NCBI GenBank assembly: GCA_958510825.1
Contig: OY294051.1
Span: 27,081,265 to 27,145,264 of the forward strand
Direction of reading: 5' to 3'
Source of the DNA: Brachypterus glaber
Taxonomy: Eukaryota > Arthropoda > Insecta > Coleoptera > Kateretidae
Length of the DNA stretch: 64,000 nucleotides
Shown here: positions 29,500 to 40,068 of the stretch, in pieces
Layout: every line of letters begins with the position of its first letter
Position numbering within the stretch: position 1 is the first letter of the stretch
The notes under the pieces: model-generated
Databases searched by the model: none
Seen by the model: only the letters and a program-made list of their open reading frames with translations
What the model was told of the DNA's origin: nothing
Translations under genes and position numbers: made by a program

Positions 29500-31940
29500 A
29501 TACGGTTAGTTTATAAGATCTATAACTTGTACTTAACTCGGTACATTTTGCTATGTATGGCTTGCGAACCGTTCAAGTCAAACAATTGTTAAACACATAT
29601 TTAAGCATAGAAAATAAATATAAACGAAACAAATTATTAAAAAAGAAACAGTTTACTTTGTTTAAAAAAAAAGCGTTATTAATATTTAAAAAAAAACTAC
29701 CGTAATATACGATAAACTGAAATAGAAAAGGCCGAGTACAACGAAAATTTAGAATCTTGCATACTTTTTCTATTTAAAAAAATTTCAATACTTTTTTTTA
29801 TTAAAATGTCCTTAAAAAACTTTAAGATCTCACCATTGCACAGACGGGTATTTGGCTGATCTAGCCGGCCTAAAGTCGGTCATAAAAACTTTAGCGTAAG
29901 CAAAAAAATAGAAGGTCCTCTATAAAGTCGAGAGATTGTTAAATGAGATACAGTGTATCCCCCACTCCCCGTACATTCCTAACCCCACTATGATCGGTCG
30001 AAACTTTTTACGTAGCTGTTACATTAACTAAAAAAATACGTTTTCAGTAAGTGCTATTTTTAGTGTATTTTTTTCGAAATTTGAGTCTAGAAGTTGTACT
30101 CCCCAAAGTTGGCATCGAGTAGATTTATTAGAAACCTAGGGACTTATTCTTTAGAAAACCTAAAAATTGGTTGCGAAATGCTGCGATTTTTCAAGATAAG
30201 GCTTTTTAAAAATAAATATTATATTTTTTAGAAAAAATCCTCGGGCTGGTCGATTTCTAAATGAAACTATATATTGAGTAATACTTCTTAAGGTATTTTA
30301 ATTCCCCATTCAACGGTGTATTGTTTTTGAAAATCGGTTCAGCCATTTTCAAGATATTTATCCTTAAAATTTTCGAAGCACACCATTATTTTTTGGTTGG
30401 GATGGGGATAACATTAAAATATGTCCTTATCGAGAAAAAATCAAACTGTTCAACGATTTTTTCTAAAAATAATAAGTTTTAAAGTTAAGAAGTATGTAAT
30501 GGGTAAACTGTTAAAAAATAATGGAGAAGTTTAAAAAAAATAAGGTTAAAAATCTTGAGAATAGCTGGACCGATTTACAAAAACAAGACACCGTTAAATA
30601 GAGAATTAAAATACCTTTTAATCAAGGTATTACTCAATATATAGTGCCTTTTAATATTTGAAAGTTGGTACCTCCCCACGGTGGAGGGATAATTGTGAGG
30701 TGGTGGAGATATCATAAAAAAATGTGCCCTTTGAAAATCGACCTGTCCGAGGATTTTTATTTAATTTGGTTTAAAAATTATTAAGGGTTAATCCGTTTAT
30801 ATGGGACACCCGGTATAGATAAAAATGGTTTTAGATTTACTATAACATGAAAACACATTTTAAATCGAATTAAATTGAAAAATAATTTTGACCGCCCAAA
30901 TTTCCCAAATACCCCTATGTGCATTGTGCGATAATATTCTAGGGCTAGTAAAGTATACTCACTCTAATATTCCGGTAAATTTTCTGAGCGGGACTCGCAT
31001 GTAGGCCAGTTTTACTAGTAAAACCCATATTACCGCATAATATGATAAATATTTATTGCGAATAAAATTTTTAAATCTTTGAAATTTTGGATTATATTTT
31101 TTAGTAGTTATATCAACACTGTTACTGGTATACTGCGCCATATAAATTCGTGTAGCGAGGTGAAATATTATGCAGCTATAGTTACATTTATTGATAAAAC
31201 ACACTCTGCTTCGTTGGGTGCCGCAAAATATGTTTTTTATTAGACCTAGTGTTTAACTTAACTTTAGTATCCGATTTTTTAATAATCAATATCGCATATA
31301 GTTACAGAACAAAAAGCGGCAAAAACCTCAAAATTAAACTGACTTATGTATGAATTCATACATATTGTTTAAGTAATAACCCGGGGTAAAAAAGTTTTTG
31401 CATGATTATGCATAATTATGCAAAATTTTGTATGATCATGTCTGGATTTTGACCATGTATGAATTTTAGGTAAAATTAGGCATAATTATAGTTAATTTTA
31501 GGTATAATGAGACAAAATTATGCATAATCATACAAAAACTTTGTCAATCATGGCCAGATATGGTGCGCTTTCGACAAAAAAGGTAATTTAGTTTGGTGCC
31601 AATTTGGCACCCCTCATTGACAGCGAGCAAGCTACCGTCAGGGCGCCCCTTCTGCCTACCCTGCTCTCGTAAATAAGAACGAGCAAGTTATTATAGCGTT
31701 AAGAATAAACAAGGAAAAGTAAAAAATTGAAATTTCTTCAGCCGTTACCGAGTTATTGGCTTTTGTACTGAAAGCTGGATCACATGTGCACACTCTACAT
31801 AAAATCCATGTGAAAATTTTACAAAATCTTACCTAAATTCGCTTATTTTTTAAATAGTTTTAAATAAAAATTTGTCAAATCATTTGTTTTTAGTTTGGAA
31901 AGATGTCAAAAATGACTCAAACTTATCAGTAAACTAAATT
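29500..31940. other. Noncoding stretch with a foldback core at 30236-30770
   Basis: AAAATCCTCGGGCTGGTCGA near 30234 is mirrored by TCGACCTGTCCGAGGATTTT near 30749, and several inner segments (CTATATATTGAGTAATAC) also match in inverse. The right side ends in GGGACACCCGGTATAG. A minus-strand 81-codon ORF at 30959-31204 ends close to a GTGAGT donor but is out of phase with the next exon of the split gene, so it is not called. Confidence 0.5.
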
Positions 31941-33260
31941 TGTTGGCGAGTCTACGCTTTATTCCATTATAATGTACCCACACAATAAAATTTGCTTCGA
32001 TCTTAAATGTATCGTTCTGGTTTAATCAATATTTCTTTTAGAATTTTCATGCAAGGCTTTAGTCTTCACTAAAACCAGCTTAAACGGACTGTCAGGCAGT
32101 CCTCTTAGGCTGGTTTTAGTAAAAACTAAAATTCTAAAAGAAATATTATGAGTTAAACCAGAACGATACATTTTAAATCAAACCAAATTTTATTGTACAT
32201 ATTATGATGGAATAAAGCGTAGACTCGCCTACTACCGTTTTAAAACAAAAAAACTTTTTTTTTTACTATAGGTATAGTTGTAAAAAAAACGTTTTAAAAC
32301 AAAAAAAAAAAACGTTTTTTTTTTAACTATATTTGAGTTTGAATAGACCAGTCATTTTCAGGACGTTGGTTTAGAGACAGATTATATTCAATCGGCAATG
32401 TGCGAAAAAAAAACACATTTTAAGACTCCTTAGAATGTAATAGTATATTATGCACCTAGTATGCGAACTAAGTCTTTAGTGTTCGAGACTGAAGTTTTTT
32501 TGCTGAGACGTTGCTAAAATAGTTGATTTGAAAGGTTTAGATCTAACAATTGACGAATATTGACAAATTTCTCAAAATATTAATTTTTATATATCATTCA
32601 CCCTCACCAGTAATAATAGCTTTATATTATTTTATAACAATAGGCTTTCTCTTCATTACTCAATTCATATAATAAAATAAATATTTAGATAGGTAAACTC
32701 AATCCGCAAAACCACTAGAAGATTACAAAAACGAGAACCTGGATAGCGGTCCTTATAGCAGAGGCCAATTTTTAGATTTCAAAGTGCCCGCTAAAATCTA
32801 CTATTTTTGAAATATAGATATAACAGGTTGCATGCATAGCACATAGAGTTTTCGCGATGGCGGAAATGCACGCCATATTTTATGTTGTTGTTTTATATGA
32901 AATAAAGTGTTATTGTAGAAATATTTTCCAACATGTTTTATAAAATTATTAACTGTCTTTTCAGTCCCTGCTTCATAGTTTCCTCGTAATTTAACTGAAA
33001 ACGCATTGCAGTCTCATTTGATTTAGACCATAAGACAACAGTTACTGCTGTACGTCTGTACCAAATTTTTATTTTACCAGCACGGTTTCCCTAGTATCCT
33101 TCATATTCCCTATGATACAAAAGAATATATGGCTTTCTTTAGGATTTCTTTTAAGTATGTACCATCTTAAAGTGTGCTCTGTGTAGCTATAATCGAAAAG
33201 ATAAACTAACTTTTGCTGTGATTTTTCTGTTGTATTCGTTTTTGAGTTAAAATACTCAAT
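31941..33260 (-). pseudogene. Dead third copy of the 2OG-Fe(II) oxygenase-like gene
   Basis: Fragments in the same order and strand as the two intact genes: the 3' end at about 31941-32100, a segment matching the region upstream of the Cys motif at about 32341-32440, a segment matching the repeat module at about 32525-32580, and the WYKRAA region with its neighbours at about 32930-33260. Most of the rest is deleted, including the catalytic domain. The 3' fragment has been copied in inverse (32100-32231), making a palindrome. It cannot encode an enzyme. Confidence 0.8.
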
Positions 33261-33480
33261 AGCGATTTTTAATATTTACTACACTACGAGAGAAGTTAGC
33301 TTTGATTTTGCCGCCAGGGTATTTCAAGAAAAAAATATATAGTAACAAAATAAGCCTTTAAGTTTTACAAAAAGTTTTTATTTTGCAAAAAAAGTAACAC
33401 ATTCTTAGAAACTTCTAAACATTAAATCAAAATAAAAAAAACTAAAAAATATAAACTAAATTTATAAGTAAAACTAAACT

Positions 33481-35733
33481 TTATTTCATTTCATTTAGAT
33501 CTGGCTTCATCTCCAATGTAAGGTCCTCAAATTTTTTTCGGTAATAGTTTAATTCATAACATCTTTTTTTAGCATCTTCGTGTAAGGCTTTGGTCTTCAC
33601 TAAAACCAACTTATAAGGACTGCCCGTACACTGAACGGTCACAGTAACAGGTAAATGTAGATCATCAATTCTTCTCTTAACATGTCCACGTTTTCTTTCC
33701 GCCAAAGGCCATATTTTATTTGTCTCGGTTTTGGAACGTAGGAAACCATTGGCTACTACACAAAGTTCACATCCACAAGAAATTTGATTATCAATAGACC
33801 AGTCAGTTTCAGCACGTTGTTTTAGAGACAAATGGTATTCAATAGTTTTTACTATATAATCTTTTAGTGGAAGGCAATACGCGAAAAAATCCGCATTTGA
33901 AGACTCCTTAAACCGTAAATACAACTGAGCAAGTTTTATATCAGGATATAATTTTGGATGTCCAATGAGATATTGAACAATCCTTTTCAACATTGCCACA
34001 TTTCGAATTTGTTCGATAGCTAAAAGGGTTTCGTAAACCAAATTTATTCTGTTGGATATAGTAGTTTCGTTTTCCCAGAGTGATGATTGAATGTTATTTT
34101 GAATAACCGATTTCACCTGTTCATCCAATATTGCTTCTGCAATCTGTGGGTTGCCCCTTAAATGTAAAAAACTGCGTACCAAAGAATCTGAACTTTTTAT
34201 TAAGTTATTATTAAGATAGTAATTTCCTGAATTTTTCCAACTGCTTAAAAGTTCAATACAAAAAGCTGGACCGTACTGAGTTTGTAACTGAACTAGTTGT
34301 TCGGCAATGTTTAGATCTAACAACTGCCACTTGAACTTTGATAAGATATATTTGGCTATGTCTTCATCCTTAACATAAAGAGCAATAGTGACAAGTTTCT
34401 TAAAACTACTTTTTTCATTTTTATAAGAATCATTAAACAAATATTTCCCAGCGTGTTTTATAATATTCTTGACTGTCTCTTCATTCCCTGGTTCATTTGT
34501 GAGTGCAGATAAATCGATAGCTTCCTCGTAATTTAACTTAAAACGCATTGCAATCTCATTTAATTTAGGCCATAAGACAATTGCTGCACGTTTGTACCAA
34601 ATTTCTATGTTACCAGCACCGTTTCCCTGGTATCCTTCATATTCCCTATGATGGGGATCGAAAGAACTTGTGGCTTTGTTCCAACAGATTTCATCCTCTT
34701 CGACTTCTAATTTTTTTAAAGTCAGTTTTTTGTTATTTGAATCTATCCAGAAATATATAGATATACTGGTAGCGTCAATTTCTTCAGGATTAGGGTCATC
34801 ATCATACGAATCTGCGTACGTTATCCAGGTTTCCTCGACATCAACCAAAACAAGATGGGGCACTAGATTTAATTCTTTGGCTATAGCGATGATTGCAGAT
34901 GCGTTTGTATTGTCATTTCCTTTGAGCATGAACCATCTTAAACTGTGCTCTGTGTAGCTATGATCAAAAAGATAAACTAACTTTTGCTGTGATTTCTCTG
35001 TTTCTACTTCATTCGTTTTTGAGTTAAAATACTCTTCAATAGCGGTTTTTAATATTTGGTTAGAATTTCTTATTGAGAGACCTGGTGAATTTAGAACCAA
35101 ATTATATGTCAAACAAATGCGATATCCAAATTTAACTTTATCAACTTTATGCTTGCAATCTGAGTAAAATGCTATGCATTTAGCGTTAGTGGACTCAAGA
35201 TTTTCTGTAGAAAATATATGCTCTTTTTTACCGTGGGTAATGGTCAGATCTCCTCCTACATGTGGCGTCGGCAAAACAACCACCAATGTGGCAACCATGT
35301 TTTCCAATTTTTCGGTGTCTTGATGCAGGTCAAAAAAGTGACCAGGTCCATAGATTAACATGTTATGTAAATGAGGGATTAAAACAGCATTTTCACCTAT
35401 TCCCAAAGTTTCACGCATTTTGTCCAACATATTAGTAAGAGCTTTCTCGTTAATTGTACTAAGCAATTTATTGGGCTTTATTTCGTGCGTATTTCGGACT
35501 TTTTCATCCAGAATTGTTTGCTCGCGGAGTCCATACATTGCCTTGGTAGAAATACTGATTAGCTTTTGGATATATTCCTTACTCAGAGGAAATACGAGTT
35601 GTCCTACTTCCTCGACAACTAGATTGAAATCTGAAGGAGTTAATTCATTTTCAGCGTAAAATGGCTTATCGTCTGCTAGATCGTCTGATGATGGGAGGGC
35701 CAATACTATTTTGCTTAGTTTATTAGTATTCAT
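33481..35733 (-). CDS. 2-oxoglutarate/Fe(II) oxygenase-like protein, copy 1 (750 aa, intronless)
   Basis: Residues about 120-212 form a prolyl-4-hydroxylase-type double-stranded beta-helix. FDLHQD supplies the His137-x-Asp139 iron ligands, DCKHK the distal His195, and GYR the 2-oxoglutarate-binding Arg205 ten residues later, so the catalytic set is complete. Next comes a mostly helical region with the conserved stretch EYEGYQGNGAGNIEIWYKRA, and near the C-terminus a C-x-C-x2-C motif (Cys653, 655, 658). Family members use 2-oxoglutarate and oxygen to hydroxylate a substrate; the substrate here is unknown. No signal peptide or membrane segment is evident, so it is probably cytosolic or nuclear. 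The start chosen is the first ATG and is shared with copy 2. There are no introns. From memory the central and C-terminal motifs resemble fungal and microbial oxygenases more than animal ones. Confidence 0.9.
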   Translation of the reverse strand: MNTNKLSKIVLALPSSDDLADDKPFYAENELTPSDFNLVVEEVGQLVFPLSKEYIQKLISISTKAMYGLREQTILDEKVRNTHEIKPNKLLSTINEKALTNMLDKMRETLGIGENAVLIPHLHNMLIYGPGHFFDLHQDTEKLENMVATLVVVLPTPHVGGDLTITHGKKEHIFSTENLESTNAKCIAFYSDCKHKVDKVKFGYRICLTYNLVLNSPGLSIRNSNQILKTAIEEYFNSKTNEVETEKSQQKLVYLFDHSYTEHSLRWFMLKGNDNTNASAIIAIAKELNLVPHLVLVDVEETWITYADSYDDDPNPEEIDATSISIYFWIDSNNKKLTLKKLEVEEDEICWNKATSSFDPHHREYEGYQGNGAGNIEIWYKRAAIVLWPKLNEIAMRFKLNYEEAIDLSALTNEPGNEETVKNIIKHAGKYLFNDSYKNEKSSFKKLVTIALYVKDEDIAKYILSKFKWQLLDLNIAEQLVQLQTQYGPAFCIELLSSWKNSGNYYLNNNLIKSSDSLVRSFLHLRGNPQIAEAILDEQVKSVIQNNIQSSLWENETTISNRINLVYETLLAIEQIRNVAMLKRIVQYLIGHPKLYPDIKLAQLYLRFKESSNADFFAYCLPLKDYIVKTIEYHLSLKQRAETDWSIDNQISCGCELCVVANGFLRSKTETNKIWPLAERKRGHVKRRIDDLHLPVTVTVQCTGSPYKLVLVKTKALHEDAKKRCYELNYYRKKFEDLTLEMKPDLNEMK

Positions 35734-36202
35734 CTTGGTTTTCAGAGGATAATTTCCTATAACAAAAATGTTAAGCTAGTTCTCAGTTTAAACTTATACT
35801 GTAAACTTATATGTCGGCGGATCTATAATTATAATTTATGGTGTAACAGATCTGTTGCACCGCGTTGGTCGAACGTTACCAACACATCCAAAGCTTTCTT
35901 ATAAACAGCTATAAAAACAATTTAGACAAAATTATAATAAATTAACTGTTCTGTAACTTGATTTAAACAATTACTCGTTGACAACCCAAAAATAAATACT
36001 ACTTAAATTTATTACAGAACTAGCGGTCCTTTTAAGGGTTTTGAAAAATCTTTCGCTTGACGGACGTTCAACTGTCTATCCGTATACGTTGAATAAACTG
36101 AGAATAAATACAGTTACAAAGATCCACAAATTTAATAGTTTCCGACCCCCACCTTAAACAGATCGCGCGTGAGTTCAAACAATGATTTAAATTGTCTTGA
36201 TT

Positions 36203-36740
36203 ACACAGCCACACAAAAAAAGTAATATACCTTTTTTGAAACTATTGTATTCCTTTGTATTTTGAGGTGCTGAATCCGAATTTGAGGTCAAAATAGCACC
36301 TCATACGATTAGTTTTTGAGAAGGTAATTTTTGAGTATGAAAATAACGTTTTCGGAGCTTATCTCCAAAACTCATCGTATGAAGTGCTGTTTTCACTTCA
36401 AATTCGGGTTCAGTACCTCAAAATATATAGGAATACAATCGTCCACAAACATTTTTTTTTTAGTTTGTCAAGAATTTTTTTGGAGACCGATGTATTCTCG
36501 TGTATTTCTATGTACTTTGAGGCGCTGAACCCGAATTTGAGGTCAAAAAATCACCTCATCGCATTAGTTTTGAAGATAACCTCAAAAAACGTTATTTTCG
36601 AGCATGGCGTTTTTTGAGGTTATCTCAAAAACTAATCGTATGGTGCTATTTTGACCTCAATTTCGGATTCACCACCTCAAAATACATAGGAATACAATGG
36701 TTTCAAAAAAGGTATATGACTTTTTTTTGTGTGGCTGTGT
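36203..36740. mobile_element. 538-bp foldback element, family A
   Basis: ACACAGCCACACAAAAAAA at the left is mirrored exactly at the right, and the arms match for most of their length (for example CAAAATAGCACC against GGTGCTATTTTG). It lies between the two oxygenase genes and is related to 2072-3062. Confidence 0.85.
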
Positions 36741-37167
36741 TATTCTGATTTAAATAAATATGTAAAGGGAAAATATTTTTATAATATTATATATAAGATA
36801 TATCATATCTTTGGATGGAATTATTTATGCGCTTGCCCAAATTTTCTGGTAGTATACGGTTAACCCTATACATATTTTGTTTCGACTTTCGTTTATTCCA
36901 AATTTAAAATATACAATTACAATTAAAAAATTAAAACCAAGTTATATTCCAATTCGCGTTGATTTTTCGGATATTTATAGAGAAAAAAAATATGTAGAAA
37001 ATGAAATAATCTTTTAAGTTTTACAAAAAGCTTTTACTTTACAAAAAAATAACAAATTCGTATAAACTTTTGAACAATAAATCAAAATAATAAAAACTAA
37101 AAATAAACTTATTCATAAACAAAATGTATCTTGCCTATAGGCAAGCCTAAGCTTTATTCCATTACAA

Positions 37168-39600
37168 TTAAATTTGCCGCGGTCCCAATGTATCGTCCTC
37201 AAGTAGTTTTCGGTAATAGTTTAATTCGTAACATATTTTTTTAGAATTTTCTTGCAAGGCTGTAGTCTTTACTAAAACCAGCTTGAAAGGACTGCCTATA
37301 CGTTGAACGGCCAAATTAACAGGTAAATGTAAAGCTTCAATGTTTCTCTTTACATGTGTACGCTTCTTTTCTGCCAGAGGCCATATTTTATTAGTCTCAG
37401 TTTTTGAAAGTAGGAAACGATTGGCTACAACACAAAGTTCACACCCACAAGAAATCTGAGTATCAATAGACCAGTCATTTTCAGCACGTTGTTTTAGAGA
37501 CAAATTGTATTCAATAGTTTTTACTATATAATCTTTTAGTGGTAGGCAATGTGCGAAAAATTCCGCACAAGAAGCCTTTTTAAACCGTAAATACAACTGA
37601 GCCAGTTTTATATCAGGATACAATTCTGGTTGTCCAATGAGATATTGAACAATCTTATTTAACAATGTAACATTTCGAATTAGTTCGATAGCTGAAAGAG
37701 TTTCGTAGACCAAATTTATCCTGTTGGATAAAGCAATTTCGCTTTCCCTTGTGAATGATTTAACTTCATTTTGAATAAGGGATTTCACTTGTTCATTTAG
37801 TATTGCTTCTACAATCTGTAGATGGCCGCCTAATAGTAAAAAACTGCGTACCAAAGAATCAACTTTTTTTAGTGTGTTTCTATTATTTTTGTTCCAGATA
37901 TTCAAAAGTTCAGTACAAAAAGTTGGACCATATTGAGTTTCTAACTGAAATAGTTGTTCGACAATGTTTACATCGAACAATTGCCACGTGAAATTTGACA
38001 AAATTGATTTTGCTACTTCCTTGTCCTTAATAAAAAGAGCAATCCTGACAATTTTTTTAAAATTGTTTATTGCATTATAATGAAAATAGTAATTTCTTGG
38101 ATTTTCCCAGCTATTCAAGAGTTCAATACAAAAACCTTGACCATACTGATTTTGTAATTTAACTAATTGTTCGACAATGTTTAGATCTAACAATTGCCGT
38201 GTGAACTTTGACAAAATAGATTTTGCCATTTTTTTGTCCTTAACATAAAGAGCAATATTAACATGTTTTTCGAAACTTATTTTTCCATATTTATAAGAAT
38301 CATACAAATATTTTCCAGCATGTTTTATAACATTCTTGACTGTCTCTTCATTCCCTGGTTCATTTGCGAGTGCAGATAAATCGATAGCTTCCTCGTAATT
38401 TAACTGAAAACGCATTGCAATCTCATTTGATTTAGGCCATAAGACAATTGCTGCACGTTTGTACCAAATTTCTATGTTACCAGCATAATTTCCCTGGTAT
38501 CCTTCATATTCCCTATGATGGGGATCAAAAGAACTTGTGGCTTTGTTCCAACAGATTTCATCCTCTTCGACTTCGCATTTTCTTAGAGGCAGTTTTTTGT
38601 TATTTGAATCTATCCAGAAATATATAGATATGTTGGAACTGTCAATTTCTTCAGGATTTGGGTCATCATCATATAAATCTCCGTACGTTATCCAGGTTTC
38701 CTCGACATCAACCAAAACAAGATGGGGCACTAGATCCAATTCTTTGGCTACAGCTATAATTGCAGATGCGTTTTTACTGTCATTTCCTTTAAGCATGTAC
38801 CATCTTAAACTGTGCTCTGTGTAGCTATGGTCGAAAAGATAAACTAACTTTTGCTGCGATTTTTCTGTTTCTTCTACATCCGTTTTTGAGTTAAAATATT
38901 CCTCAATTGCGGTTTTTAATAATTGGTTAGTATTTTTTATTGAAAGACCTGGTGAATTTAGAACCAAATTATATGTCAAACAAACGCGATGTCCAAATTT
39001 AACTTTGTCAACTTTATGCTTGCAATCTGAGTAGAACGCTATACATTTTGCATTAGTGGATTCAAGGTTTTCTGTAGAAAATATATACTCTTTTTTACCG
39101 TGGGTAATAGTCAGATCTCCTCCTACATGTGGAGTTGGCAAAACAACCACCAATGTGGCAACCATGTTTTCCAATTTTTCGGTATCTTGATGCAGATCAA
39201 AAAAGTGACCAGGTCCATAGATTAACATGTTATGTAATTGAGGGATTAAAACAGCATTTTCACCTATTCCCAAAGTTTCACGCATTTTGTATAACATATC
39301 AGTAAGAGCTTTCTCGTTAATTGTACTAAGCAATTTATTGGGCTTTATTTCGTGAGTATTTCGGACTTTTTCATCCAGAATTGTTTGCTCGCGGAGCCCA
39401 TACATTGCCTTGGTAGAAATACTGATTAGCCTTTGGATATATTCCTTACTCAGAGGAAATACGAGTTGTCCTACTTCCTCGACAACTAGATTGAAATCTA
39501 AAGGAGTTAATTCATTTTCAACACAAAATGGCTTATCGCCTGACAGATCGTCCGCTGACGTGAGGGCCGATACTATTTTGCTAAGCTTGTTAGTATTCAT
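37168..39600 (-). CDS. 2-oxoglutarate/Fe(II) oxygenase-like protein, copy 2 (810 aa, intronless)
   Basis: Close paralogue of the copy at 33481-35733, near-identical in the first 210 residues. The iron ligands His137, Asp139 and His195 and the Arg205 position (GHR) are kept. It is 60 residues longer because a module of about 70 residues is duplicated: KDKKMAKSILSKFTRQLLD (about 455-473) recurs as KDKEVAKSILSNFTWQLFD (about 525-543), each followed by a QYG..FC.ELL segment. The C-x-C-x2-C motif is at Cys718, 720 and 723. The homology with copy 1 extends into the 3' flank (about 37017-37110 against 33358-33450), so the duplication unit included noncoding DNA. An intact frame in both copies argues for selection on both. 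Substrate unknown. Confidence 0.9.
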   Translation of the reverse strand: MNTNKLSKIVSALTSADDLSGDKPFCVENELTPLDFNLVVEEVGQLVFPLSKEYIQRLISISTKAMYGLREQTILDEKVRNTHEIKPNKLLSTINEKALTDMLYKMRETLGIGENAVLIPQLHNMLIYGPGHFFDLHQDTEKLENMVATLVVVLPTPHVGGDLTITHGKKEYIFSTENLESTNAKCIAFYSDCKHKVDKVKFGHRVCLTYNLVLNSPGLSIKNTNQLLKTAIEEYFNSKTDVEETEKSQQKLVYLFDHSYTEHSLRWYMLKGNDSKNASAIIAVAKELDLVPHLVLVDVEETWITYGDLYDDDPNPEEIDSSNISIYFWIDSNNKKLPLRKCEVEEDEICWNKATSSFDPHHREYEGYQGNYAGNIEIWYKRAAIVLWPKSNEIAMRFQLNYEEAIDLSALANEPGNEETVKNVIKHAGKYLYDSYKYGKISFEKHVNIALYVKDKKMAKSILSKFTRQLLDLNIVEQLVKLQNQYGQGFCIELLNSWENPRNYYFHYNAINNFKKIVRIALFIKDKEVAKSILSNFTWQLFDVNIVEQLFQLETQYGPTFCTELLNIWNKNNRNTLKKVDSLVRSFLLLGGHLQIVEAILNEQVKSLIQNEVKSFTRESEIALSNRINLVYETLSAIELIRNVTLLNKIVQYLIGQPELYPDIKLAQLYLRFKKASCAEFFAHCLPLKDYIVKTIEYNLSLKQRAENDWSIDTQISCGCELCVVANRFLLSKTETNKIWPLAEKKRTHVKRNIEALHLPVNLAVQRIGSPFKLVLVKTTALQENSKKICYELNYYRKLLEDDTLGPRQI

Positions 39601-39734
39601 CTTGAGTTTTAAAATTTATTTTCCTACAAAAAAAAATTTAAGCTAGTTATACGGTTAAACGTATAAGTATTTTACTCAAATTTCAGATTTCAGTCTTTTG
39701 ATTATAATTAGTCAAAAGTCATAAAAAATATTAT

Positions 39735-40010
39735 ACAGGGTTATTCTTAAATAAAGCCATTCCTTTTAAGGGGGTATTTACATCAAAAAGTATTAAAAAA
39801 TGTTCAAAAACGGGTCGAAAGCGAGCTATCATAGCCCCTTCCAAAGGAACCACAAAAAATCAGTTTTTATTATTTAAAACTCAAAAATCCTTTGAGCTAT
39901 TGCAACAAAGTTTTTCATGTGATCTAACCTAAAAAAGGCTCATCATCCTATGTTATTTTCACGTAGTCATTTTAACCAGGGGCGTGCGCAACAGGGGAGG
40001 GCTTATCACA
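39735..40010. mobile_element. Fragment of the TATACAGGGT foldback family
   Basis: Begins TATACAGGGTTATTC and carries CGAGCTATCATAGCCCC, then TTTTAACCAGGGGCGTGCG near 39970, phrases shared with the element at 62503-63699. No matching right end is seen before the next element starts. Confidence 0.55.
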
Positions 40011-40068
40011 TTTTTCCCATTTTTTTTTCTGCATATTTTTTTTGTATTATTAGAATAGCATTCCACAG

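Noticed and set aside
30959..31204. Minus-strand 81-codon ORF as first exon of the split gene
   Set aside because: A GTGAGT donor follows, but its phase does not fit the next exon (a stop follows at once), and the peptide matches nothing I recognise.
34670..34957. Plus-strand ORFs at 34670, 35420, 37803, 38537 and 39410
   Set aside because: Antisense shadows of the two oxygenase genes; the same shadow appears at the same place in both paralogues.
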